From: Alentia gelatinosa
Taxonomy: Eukaryota > Annelida > Polychaeta > Phyllodocida > Polynoidae
Length of the DNA stretch: 64,000 nucleotides
NCBI GenBank assembly: GCA_950022655.1
Contig: OX465581.1
Span: 106,189,125 to 106,253,124 of the forward strand
Direction of reading: 5' to 3'
Shown here: positions 37,227-45,619 of the stretch, piece after piece
Layout of the letters: the number at the start of each line of letters is the position of its first letter
How positions within the stretch are numbered: position 1 is the stretch's first letter
Program-made: the position numbers and the translations under genes
Notes under the pieces: generated by a model
Told to the model about the DNA's origin: nothing
Databases searched by the model: none
What the model saw: the letters and a program-made list of their open reading frames with translations, nothing else

Positions 37227-37910
37227 TTTGAGTGTTTTTCAGTTGTGATGATCTCAAGGGATCTCAAGTGAAATGATCTCCCAAACGGTCTCAACCTGAG
37301 ACCAGTTGATACTAGTCATAACTTATTTTTTTAGGTGCTTACACTTATTCAAATTAGAAAATATTTAGAGCGAAGGGTTCTAATAATCTGACATACCTAT
37401 ATCCGAAATTTCATAGTTTTCTTGTGGTTATTAAGACTGTAATAAACATTTGTCTGGAAATCTTAGAGATGCAGTCACTGCCCCACTCAAACAGCTTGTG
37501 TATACCTACTGGAATGCTCGATGTTATTTGAGCAGGGTAGGGTCAAGGTCACTCCATATTTATAAATAACAACACTACCCATTCACAAAGAAAAACATGT
37601 CTAACTCTTGAAATATTCAATAGAAAATTATGAAATCTTAGAACGCAATTGGATGGACATGGACAATTATTCGCTGTAAATATGGTCTAATTTGAATAAG
37701 TATAAGTATCTCAAATCAATAATTTCTGAGTGCAGTATCTTGTACCTGGCAGAAATGATCTCAGCTAAACCTGAGATCGTCCTGAGATCCGCTGTGGCGC
37801 ACTGAGACCCTGACTGAAAAACACCTGCAGCCATTGATCTCCCAAACGGTCTCAGGATCGCTCATGGATCTCAGCGGATCTCAGCTTGAGATCGTCTCGA
37901 CTGAAAAACA
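37112..37910. mobile_element. ~800-bp inverted-repeat element inserted in pol
   Basis: Termini TGTTTTTCAGTTGAGACGAT and its reverse complement (ATCGTCTCGACTGAAAAACA). The left terminus is repeated three times in tandem (37112, 37161, 37231), each with a variable stretch of GATCTCA and GAGATC motifs. Flanks GGGCCC (37106) and GGACCC (37911) look like a target duplication with one change. Element plus duplication is 805 bp, which is 1 mod 3, and the pol frame indeed shifts by exactly that amount across it. No transposase; non-autonomous. Confidence 0.8.
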
Positions 37911-37916
37911 GGACCC

Positions 37917-38136
37917 TGGTCGTCCGCCTAAGGTAAAGATACCCCCGTCTGACTCGAGAGAGAAAGACTGGGAGGATTTGAAGCCCGAAGCGGAGGACTA
38001 CAAAGGCCCTACTGATCGTTCTATGTATACGAAACATGGAAGATCAGTAAAAATGAAAATAGAATTGGAAAACAATTCAACCACCCGCCGCAGCGCCCGA
38101 ATACGCGGCAAAGCTGCAGTCAGCTACAAAGAGTAG
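37917..38136 (+). CDS. pol: C-terminal tail of pol beyond the MITE
   Basis: Open frame ending at TAG 38134 and encoding a basic, charged tail (KVKIPPSDSREKDWEDLK, RRSARIRGKAA). Its frame is the one predicted if the MITE and one copy of its target duplication are discounted, so it is the displaced end of pol and not a separate gene. Confidence 0.7.
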
Positions 38137-38592
38137 TGGTGTGTAATTGTTGTCGAAAATAACACAACGAGAAGTAAACGCTGACCAAACCTGCGAGTCC
38201 TAGGGTTGGTTGATTGAACGCGATGACGGTTGAAACCTGATAAAAGACGGACTTATGGCAGCAGTCCTGACGTTGCTCGAAGGGATTCCCCGTAGAGGGC
38301 CCTCCAGAGGCTGCATTATTCGCCATAACGTTCTAATTTGATGGTTTTTAATCTCTCGATCATCAACTTATACCTTCTTGAGATGAGTAATGGTGGTCAG
38401 ATGGAATTGGAAACCCCCACGGGCATAGATTCGGCTTGGCGCAGTGAAGCGTGGCCGGTGTCTGTACCCGCTGGGAGAGTGTGAAAGAACGAATCAAATG
38501 ACACGTAACGGCGTCTTTGATCAGTTCGCGGTCGAGGGGGCGTGGAGTCGCTCGGATGATGAACGTCTCAACACCTCTCATTGGTCGAGGAC
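38137..38592 (+). other. Spacer between pol and the 3' ORF block
   Basis: About 450 bp without a long ORF. It may hold a leader or splice acceptor for a subgenomic RNA that expresses the downstream block; several AG dinucleotides follow pyrimidine tracts but none stands out. Confidence 0.4.
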
Positions 38593-39906
38593 ATGACCTC
38601 TTTTAATTGGGGTCAACAGCCTGTATATAAGGCATTGTTCTCGGAGAACAGATCACTCTGGCCAAGTGGCATCCCAGTGACGCCCCTGGAGTGTATTGCT
38701 GCGTTCAGCCTGGCTGAGCAATGCAAAGAGGAGGCCACCCTTCCCGCGGAGGAAGAGGTGTCCCGCAGGACTCGGCTCCGGCCGAGGGCCTTGCGAGCTC
38801 GGGAGACAGATGCGTCTGTCGGCCTGGGCAGTGACGACTCCCTAGGGGGTAGTCACAGTGGTGACTCGGGTGCTCTGGATTCCGGTCCAGACGACACCCA
38901 GTCAGCACAGCGCGGAGAGTCCAACCCTTCCACTACGGTGGCAGAGGCAGGACCCGGTTCGCCTAAGACATCAGTTTCGGCTGAAAGCTCTGGGCGAGTT
39001 GCTTCCGTGAAAGGTGGGAAACTAGACCTTTCCCATGTGAAGAGCTCTGGGTACGGGCAGAAGTCAGTTTCAACTACTCCTGCTAAGCCCAAGGCTTCCC
39101 GTTTGCCGAAACCGACGTTTACGCCGGTGAAAGCAGCGGAGAAGAAAGGAGATGCTCAGCGAGCTGAGTTGACTCCCGTTGGTCGCGGCCGCGGGAGACC
39201 AATTAGCAGACCTGATCCTCCTGCTCCCGGGGGTATTCCAGCCAGTCCATGGGACCAGTGGACCCGGGAACTTCAGAACATCCCTGATCCCGACATACGC
39301 GCTTTGGCTATGAAGGGGTTAGTGGATCGATGGGTTGCTAGTCAGGGCCCGGAGAATGTTGTACCGGTGGTATCCCCCTCAAGGGTTGAAGCCCCGGTGG
39401 TAGCACCTCCGGCCCCGGCTACTAGCCAAGATACGCCCGCCACTACGGAGAGCACTATGGAGGTTGACGAAACCCCTGGTGCTTCCATGGAGTCAGTGGA
39501 GCCAGCTACTTCCTCGGAAGGAGCAAAGGCCGCTGAAGGGCGTGCCACGGAGGAGGCGAAGCCGGCTAAAAAGTCGACGGAACCTGACTCCGTGGAAGAT
39601 AAACCGGCTGAAAAGCCAGTAAGTAGCTCCGCTGCCCGTAGGGGTAGACGCAAGACTCGCGCGGCCAGGGAAGCCGCTGCAGCAAAAGCTGCAGCGGACA
39701 AAGCAGCCCGCGATGAGCGCTCTAGCTCCAGTTCCTCCCGCAAGGGAGGAAAGGGTAAGGGAGTTGGAAAGTCCAGTGCTGGCAAGCTTGTTGCTAAAGG
39801 CAAGGGATCTTCGGATCCTAAACCTGGTGGCAGCAAGGAGATGAAGGGGGCCGGGTCTTCAGGCTCGGAGAAACCCGCGTCTACGTCAGCTGGACAGCCG
39901 CACTAG
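38593..39906 (+). CDS. Unassigned retrotransposon ORF A (Ser/Ala/Lys/Pro-rich)
   Basis: The ATG at 38593 opens a 437-codon frame ending in TAG 39904. The first 45 residues look globular (NWGQQPVYKALF, PLECIAAFSLAEQC). The rest is low complexity: acidic/Ser-rich, an RGRGRPISRP AT-hook-like patch, a short ordered WDQWTRELQNIPDPDIRAL segment, then Ala/Lys/Glu-rich and a basic tail (RRGRRKTRAAREAAAAKAA). No signal peptide or membrane segment, so not env-like. The frame continues open past the TAG, suggesting ORFs A and B were one. Confidence 0.6.
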   Translation: MTSFNWGQQPVYKALFSENRSLWPSGIPVTPLECIAAFSLAEQCKEEATLPAEEEVSRRTRLRPRALRARETDASVGLGSDDSLGGSHSGDSGALDSGPDDTQSAQRGESNPSTTVAEAGPGSPKTSVSAESSGRVASVKGGKLDLSHVKSSGYGQKSVSTTPAKPKASRLPKPTFTPVKAAEKKGDAQRAELTPVGRGRGRPISRPDPPAPGGIPASPWDQWTRELQNIPDPDIRALAMKGLVDRWVASQGPENVVPVVSPSRVEAPVVAPPAPATSQDTPATTESTMEVDETPGASMESVEPATSSEGAKAAEGRATEEAKPAKKSTEPDSVEDKPAEKPVSSSAARRGRRKTRAAREAAAAKAAADKAARDERSSSSSSRKGGKGKGVGKSSAGKLVAKGKGSSDPKPGGSKEMKGAGSSGSEKPASTSAGQPH

Positions 39907-40437
39907 AGTGCATCACAAGATTCAGATGAACAATCTGAATCCGCTGTGGTGGACAATTGTGGTCGGGTCGGAGACTGGGGCAAGATCATGGATCTTGACG
40001 ATGCAAAGCGTCTTGCCCATGGTTCCGACGCCGACAGTGAGACCGGTGATTTTATTCCCGGTGCTAAGCGCGCTCAGAAGCGTAAGGTGGCCCGCAAGCT
40101 GCCGAGCTGTCTGGTTGGGCGCAAAGCGAAGTGTCTAGAAGACCTCCGCATCAAAGACCGCCATTGGCTACCAGAACCGGTAGGAGAAGATGGCGTGTCT
40201 GATGACGAAGAGTGGCTTCAGGACGAGGGCTCTGCAAACACGTGGTATATCACCCGTGTGGAAGGAGTCAAGAGTGCCTCCAACCAAAAGTACAACATCC
40301 TCCAGAAGGAAAAGTTGAACTTTGCGTTGCGACAGTTTACTGTCGGCGGGCACTGTGTCTTTTTGTGTTGCCAGGGCGGGGATGTGAAAACATCACCTGC
40401 CTATGCCACAAAAAGGTTGTACGCCAGCATCTCGTAG
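39907..40437 (+). CDS. Unassigned retrotransposon ORF B, in frame with ORF A
   Basis: Continues ORF A's frame directly after its TAG. It encodes an acidic segment, then a basic KRAQKRKVARKLPSC patch, WYITRVEGVKSAS, and a Cys cluster HCVFLCC that looks like the first half of a zinc finger. The second half (KVVRQHLVEMH) lies in the neighbouring frame, ORF C, implying a frameshift near 40370. Confidence 0.5.
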   Translation, partial: SASQDSDEQSESAVVDNCGRVGDWGKIMDLDDAKRLAHGSDADSETGDFIPGAKRAQKRKVARKLPSCLVGRKAKCLEDLRIKDRHWLPEPVGEDGVSDDEEWLQDEGSANTWYITRVEGVKSASNQKYNILQKEKLNFALRQFTVGGHCVFLCCQGGDVKTSPAYATKRLYASIS

Positions 40438-41324
40438 AGATGCATTTAGCTGAGTTCCCCTGGTACCGTTGTAACGCAGGACGGTGCTCAGCTGATTCGG
40501 GTTCGTCGCGCCGGTCGTGGATGATTCGTCACATGTTGGACGAACACGGGATCGGTGCTGTTCGGGGTAGGGAAAGGACAATGCGGCTTTTTAATAAGTT
40601 CGTAGGGTTAGTTCCCGAAGCCCGGGCTAAGGGTGTCGAACCTAAGCGCAAGGCTATTGACGGGAAATATACCGTGTCTTGGAAACAGAATCGTAGCTTC
40701 GGCACGACTCTGCGGATAAGCTCACAGGATATGGAACGGATGAAGCACTTGCGTGACACCGCGCGTGGTAGCAGCGCGAAACGGGACCGGAGTGTAGACT
40801 CCACGAACCGCAAGCCTGCTGCAAAGAAGACTAAGAGCTCATTTAAGTCCAGTAGTGACTCAGACGACGACTCGAAGTCGAGCCGGTCAGTGCGAAGCCA
40901 GACACCGGGCTCTGTAACTTTGGGGGATGTTCTCAATTCCTCAAAGACGGGCCCAGCGAAGGAAAAGCCTGGCCGGAAAGGGTCGAGTGCGCCTAAAGAG
41001 GAGAAATCCTCTAAGGGTTCTGGAGAGACAGCGGTCTCGTCTGACGCTTCGGCATCGACTAGCACTGCTGGTGCTCGCCCGAAGAAAGCAAAAGTCCCCA
41101 AACCTAGCGAGGAAAGTGGCGCAGAAGGTGGTGGAGAAGAGGAGTACCCTTCTCTTCCCCCACCACTGTGCCCTGCCCCTAAGGTAGTGAGCCAGCCTAG
41201 ACCTCCGCCCGCGGAAGAGACTAAGCCTGGTAAACACGGGGAACAGGTTGATGTGTACTCCGGCGAACAACATCTGACACTGGCTACTATAGCTAAGACA
41301 GATTGGCGCCCGTATCATATGTAA
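40370..41324 (+). CDS. Unassigned retrotransposon ORF C with C2H2-like zinc finger
   Basis: A frame -1 relative to ORF B, open to TAA 41322. It contains KKVVRQHLVEMH (His end of finger 1) followed by a whole finger, RCNAGRC followed by IRHMLDEHG (C-x4-C-x14-H-x4-H). Then come a basic region, a long Ser/Asp/Lys-rich stretch (SSSDSDDDSKSSRS) and a proline-rich end. No known accessory retroviral protein is recognised. The TAA is followed by an open frame (ORF D). Confidence 0.55.
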
Positions 41325-42176
41325 ACCTACTTGGACCGCGTTGATAAACAGTCGATTATCAATGCTAACAAGTTTAGGGTAGCACAGATGCGGGTAGCGG
41401 AGTACGAGTGCGTCATCGCTCATCAGTGCATGTCTAGCCTCTTGCAAGTGCCGTTGGAAAACATGGCTGCAAAGCTAGCAGGGGTTGAGGCGCGATTGGC
41501 GCGTTCCGAGCTTGCCCTGCAGGAGTACGACTACAAGTGTCGCACTGTAATGGGGGTGAGCATGTTCGACGTTGAACCATCTAACATCGCAGGTGCGGAA
41601 GCAGCCTGGTTGTTACATCAGCGTCGAAGGGGCCGATATCTCGACTTTGTGTCGACTCCAACCCTGACAATGCAGCAAGCAGGCGCATTGTTAGATTGGG
41701 GTCCTGAGAGGGATTACGCCCTAGACGGACAGTCGTCCCAGGCTTCGGCCATGGAGACTGCTCCATGCAACCGGTCTCAGAGCACCGGTGGAAGTTCCTC
41801 GGAATCTCCACAGGTTTCTCTGAGGCAGCCGCCGCCAGTGACCCGTGTCGGAACGAGACCAGCTAGCGTGCCTCCCCGGCAGCAGCAAGTCCCGTTCGGC
41901 CGGGAGTTGGAAGAATTAGGACCTATGTTCCCCCCGTTGCCGTTCACATCAACAGTGACGTGGGATTCTCCCGACATCGCTGACGACATCAGGACGGCTG
42001 ACCTGAATGCGGTGATGTCTAGGTTCCGGGTCACAGACCCGCTTAGTCCACCACCAAATGTTGGTCAGCAAGCTGCCGCGACGAGGCCCGCCACCCCGTC
42101 ATCTACAGTTGCCCCTCCAGCTGAAGCTCCCGCCGATGAACAACCCGGTTGTTCCGGCGAGAGGCCGGCAGGCTGA
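41325..42176 (+). CDS. Unassigned retrotransposon ORF D, in frame with ORF C
   Basis: After the TAA at 41322 the same frame stays open for 283 codons. The start is helical and probably coiled-coil (ANKFRVAQMRVAEYE, KLAGVEARLARSELALQEY), then a Trp-containing ordered patch (EAAWLLHQRRRGRYLDF), then a Pro/Ser/Gln-rich end. With ORFs A-C it forms a block of about 1190 codons. Function unknown. Confidence 0.5.
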   Translation, partial: TYLDRVDKQSIINANKFRVAQMRVAEYECVIAHQCMSSLLQVPLENMAAKLAGVEARLARSELALQEYDYKCRTVMGVSMFDVEPSNIAGAEAAWLLHQRRRGRYLDFVSTPTLTMQQAGALLDWGPERDYALDGQSSQASAMETAPCNRSQSTGGSSSESPQVSLRQPPPVTRVGTRPASVPPRQQQVPFGRELEELGPMFPPLPFTSTVTWDSPDIADDIRTADLNAVMSRFRVTDPLSPPPNVGQQAAATRPATPSSTVAPPAEAPADEQPGCSGERPAG

Positions 42177-43592
42177 AGGGCCTGTAGCTAGGCAGCATCA
42201 GTCCATCCTACGCTGAATCTAGAGAACCCCCGGAGGTTCCCCGGTATCACTGTGGGATGGAGAGAGGCAGGACGACTCCTGCCACAGAGGATGGATCGAC
42301 ATATTCAACCCTAGTTGTCTGTGCCTGTCCGTCCGCCGGCTCCTCAGATATTAACTCAAGCAGTTCTTACCTGGGGATCACCCACGCCTGAATTCAGTTT
42401 CAGGTGGAGAGGGTGACTGGTTTGGTCCCCCATATAAGTGGTGCTTCAATCAGCGGCCCCCGTGGTCGCTGGGAGGGGTAGTACAGGTGGATCAAAATAG
42501 AAAAGCGATCTCGGGTTGGGCCGTGGAGAATCACCCCCGTGGTGAATTTTCGCTGCACAACTTGAGTTTCAGAAGGCTGAAGGGTCTCTCGATGGTAGCC
42601 CCGTTGTAGGGCCCCATTGCGAAACACTCCGGCCTGTGGTGCTTTTCACGGGTTATACTCCGGTTTAACACCGCGGAAAGCGAAGGTAAGAGATGGGGCT
42701 GAGACCCGGCTTCGGCAAGTGGTTTCAGTTCCCTGTGGGGTAATTCACGCTGGACTCGCTTGGTCTTTTGCCAGTGAGGGAAGTGTGAATCACCGCATGG
42801 ATAGGGGTTGGGGCCTTCAGTGGTTCCTGCAACTCCTATCCAAGAGATGGATATAGCGCGCCACGCTATAAGGACGCTGATACCAACTTTTTACGGAGAT
42901 GGGAACTCCTACACGGAGAAGAAAACGCGCTTGGCTATCTTTTTCTTTCTCCTTATACACGTGTTACTCTCTTCACAACGATGACCTGCGGGACGGGCCA
43001 TGTGAAGTCAAAAAGGTGGGGGGGGTTCGCGGAATTGCTCCCCCTAACTACGCTGGAGCTGTGCTGGGAAGACAGTCGGAAGCCTGGCGCCCGGAAGCAG
43101 GGGGCTGGATCGAGTAAGTCCCCACGCTGACGGGTCTGCCAGGCTCGACACTAATATTATGTTATCCCTGGCTTACAACTCCGGAACAGTGGGAGGCGGA
43201 GTGCTCATTAGTGAGGGCTGACCCCTTGTAGGTCCGAGCAGGTGAGTCCTCTCCGCCCGATACTCAAGGAAGCCAGGGAAAAGCCAACAACATCGGCGAG
43301 ACGGGTGATATTGTTACGTTTATATTTATTACCAGGGTGGTAGCGAGGCTACTCCATTTTTATATACCGTATTACCCTTATGTCTTCCTCTTTCAGCATT
43401 GAAAATGTGTAAATTTTACTTTCCCATCTCAACCTTATTATACATCGGTATCAGTAAAAAGATTCTTTGTGAACGTTGAATGGTTAGACACGTATTCAGA
43501 ACTGCTCGACTTAGTTATTAAACTTTTTCGGGATGTCCTCTTTGCAACGCAATGGTTGCCGGTCCCCCCTTCGTAAAAGCTGGGAGGGGTAA
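42177..43592 (+). other. Noncoding 3' region of the LTR element
   Basis: About 1.4 kb between the last ORF and the 3' LTR, with no ORF over about 80 codons. GC content stays high as in the element's coding part, then drops after about 43310 to AT-rich sequence. The last 18 bp serve as polypurine tract. Confidence 0.6.
43575..43592 (+). other. Polypurine tract
   Basis: AAAAGCTGGGAGGGGTAA abuts the 3' LTR; mostly purines, as needed for plus-strand priming. Confidence 0.6.
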
Positions 43593-44144
43593 TGTAGGGG
43601 TCAGGGCAGTCGAGCAGCGTTGTTTCACTTTAGAACTAGGTGGCGCGAGAGCCGATCCTTGCTGTGTGGTATGGCCGGCGGACCCGCAGTATGTAAATGC
43701 TGCGGGTTCACCCGCATTACGTAACTCGGCCGCTATATAAGGTCGAGTCCACAGCGGGTTGATAGGACTTCTCACGGTGCCTCTTTACGGAGTGAACGTC
43801 TGAAGCCTCACGAATTGGTTAGGTTGTGTTGAAACACCTTTCAACGTTGAAGAGACCAGTATCTCTTCCCGCGCTAGTTGGTGCCCCGTAGCATCAACGA
43901 ATTGTGTATTACTTCCAGTAATAAACGAACGGTAAACTGAAACTGTCCGGAGTCTGGTTTTCTATTCGCGGTTAAGTGGTAGTTGGTAGATCTCGGATCT
44001 CCCTCCCTTCTCCAGTGGGTAAAGCCGAACCCACCTGTATTGGCACGGAAAGTACAGGGTAGCGACTAGTCTCGGAACCTCTGGTCGGCTGACGATCGCG
44101 GAGAGTGGTAACACACTTTCAGCGACTAGAGGGTAACCGCTACA
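43593..44144 (+). repeat. 3' LTR (552 bp)
   Basis: Same length and ends as the 5' LTR, with four base differences seen by eye. Its end CTACA is followed at once by TGTG, the right target duplication. Confidence 0.93.
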
Positions 44145-45255
44145 TGTGTAAAGATCTACATCAGACGAAGGGGATCCAGTATGCGGATGACTTGGTCTTG
44201 TATGCGGAGGATCTTAATGGCCTTACAGCAAAAACCAGACAACGTTGTCGCATGGTGTAAATTTAATGGCATGACTATTAATGCTTCCAAAACTAGAACC
44301 TGTTGGATTGCTACACCACATAGATTAAAACACATGCCTACTCTGGACCTTAACTGCCTTGATGAGACGCTATGCGAAGTTTAACATTACACCTACTTAG
44401 GAGTGGTCATAGATGCTAACCTGAAATTCAGTACTCATATAAAAATGGTTATAACAAATTGTAACTCAAGAATATTCAGATTAAGTAAGATTAGAAAGAG
44501 CGTTAGTGAAACGGTTGCTGCTCAGGTGTACAAAGTTATAATTAAACCCACTCTTGAATATTGTAGCTTCATCATCGATGGAGGTAATGTAAGTGATATC
44601 AATGTGTTACAATGAGTTCGGAATAGAGCTCTAAGGATAGTTGACAATCGTTATGTATACAGACAATCCATCTCTGAACTCCATGATAAACTCCATATAG
44701 ATTACTTAGACACGAGTAGGAAACTTCAACTGTTAACGATCATGTATAAGTTGTCCAAAGATCCGCAAAACCTACTGACCGTGAGACGTAGCATGCTTAG
44801 TAAGAACAAAATCAAGTTTAATGTTAGAAGGGCTAGAAAAAAATGGCTTCCAGAAACCACCTAGATATTGTGGAGTCAAGTTTTGGAATGAACTGGATGA
44901 GAATATCCAACAAGCAGACACTGTTAAAGAATTCAAAAGGTTGATTAAGACTAAGTTTTCCTTGTTTGAATGGCGTTAAATGAACCGTCTCGCAAATTGT
45001 TATTGGTGAAGCCATGTATGATCGATGTAACTGAATTGATGTATACTGTGTTGCCTGTTTATCTCTGTGAATCTGATTACTTCTGAAGTAACAAGCAATG
45101 TATCACTATCATCACCCCCATCACCAACTTACGTTGACTCTCGGGCTAGTCTTCTGTAATGATGTATACACGCTGGTCTCACCCAGCTGCAGTGGAAGAT
45201 CTGCTTCGGCAGAACTGCTTGGTTACCAATAAAAAGAACCTTTAAAAAAACCGGT
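44145..45255 (+). mobile_element. LINE, 3' piece: YADD of reverse transcriptase to 3' end
   Basis: Resumes the interrupted reverse transcriptase with GIQYADDLVLYAEDL (catalytic YADD), then a SKIRKSVSETVAAQVYK segment, a degenerate KLQLLTIMYKLSKDP region and a terminal KFWNEL-like block, with several stops. It ends in AATAAAAAGAACCTTTAAAAAAA, a LINE-like A-rich 3' terminus near 45227-45250. Confidence 0.8.
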
Positions 45256-45268
45256 CTGACTATTTAGG

Positions 45269-45382
45269 GATAGCGTTAAGGTTAAGGTTAAGGATAGGGT
45301 TAAGGTTAGGGATAGGGTTAGGGAAATGGTTAAAGTTAGGGATAGGTTTAGGAGTAGGGTTAGGGATAAGGTTAGGGGAATG
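45269..45382 (+). repeat. Telomere-like G-rich repeats
   Basis: About 114 bp of degenerate GGTTAGGGATAGGGTTA units, including several exact TTAGGG copies, immediately 3' of the LINE A-rich tail. Confidence 0.8.
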
Positions 45383-45500
45383 GTTTTCTGTTCGCTTTCT
45401 TCCCAATTATAGACCAACTTTGAAGCCAAGATAACATACCTACTACCCAGTATAGTATTTATCCACAGTTGAGACACTTTTTAGTTGAGAAGATTTAAGA

Positions 45501-45574
45501 TGGGTCGAGTTCGATACGGGTCGAGTTCGTAAAACGGGTCGAGTTCGTTATGGGTCGAGTTCTCTAGTATTCAA
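45501..45574 (-). repeat. Four GGGTCGAGTTCG repeats, inverted partner of 29347-29440
   Basis: Units at 45502, 45518, 45536 and 45552 are the reverse complement of the GAACTCGACCCG units on the far side of the insertion complex. About 20 bp further out, CGGTACACACAGTATATACGGCC (45596-45618) is an imperfect inverted match, 17 of 23, to 29325-29347. Confidence 0.7.
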
Positions 45575-45619
45575 TAAGACATGGGTAGGACCGGGCGGTA
45601 CACACAGTATATACGGCCA

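Larger units (their letters stand above)
30721..44144 (+). mobile_element. Ty3/gypsy LTR retrotransposon, 13.4 kb, with extra 3' ORF block
   Basis: Two direct LTRs of 552 bp enclose primer-binding site, gag, pol in the order protease, reverse transcriptase, RNase H, integrase (the Ty3/gypsy order), a 3.6-kb block of unassigned ORFs, a noncoding tail and a polypurine tract. I count only four differences between the LTRs, so the insertion is recent. It is inserted in the sense direction inside the reverse transcriptase of a LINE. The copy is defective: gag has an internal TAA (32755), the gag-pol region an internal TGA (33378), pol is split by a MITE (37112-37910), and the 3' block carries two stops and a frameshift. 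At more than twice the usual 5-6 kb it is unusually long even without the MITE. Confidence 0.93.

Noticed and set aside
37834..38136. Separate 100-codon ORF
   Set aside because: Its first third is MITE sequence and the rest is the displaced C-terminal tail of pol.
39342..39836. 164-codon minus-strand ORF, and another of 190 codons at 40529-41101
   Set aside because: Antisense shadows of GC-rich, low-complexity ORFs in the retrotransposon; no start context or recognisable domain.
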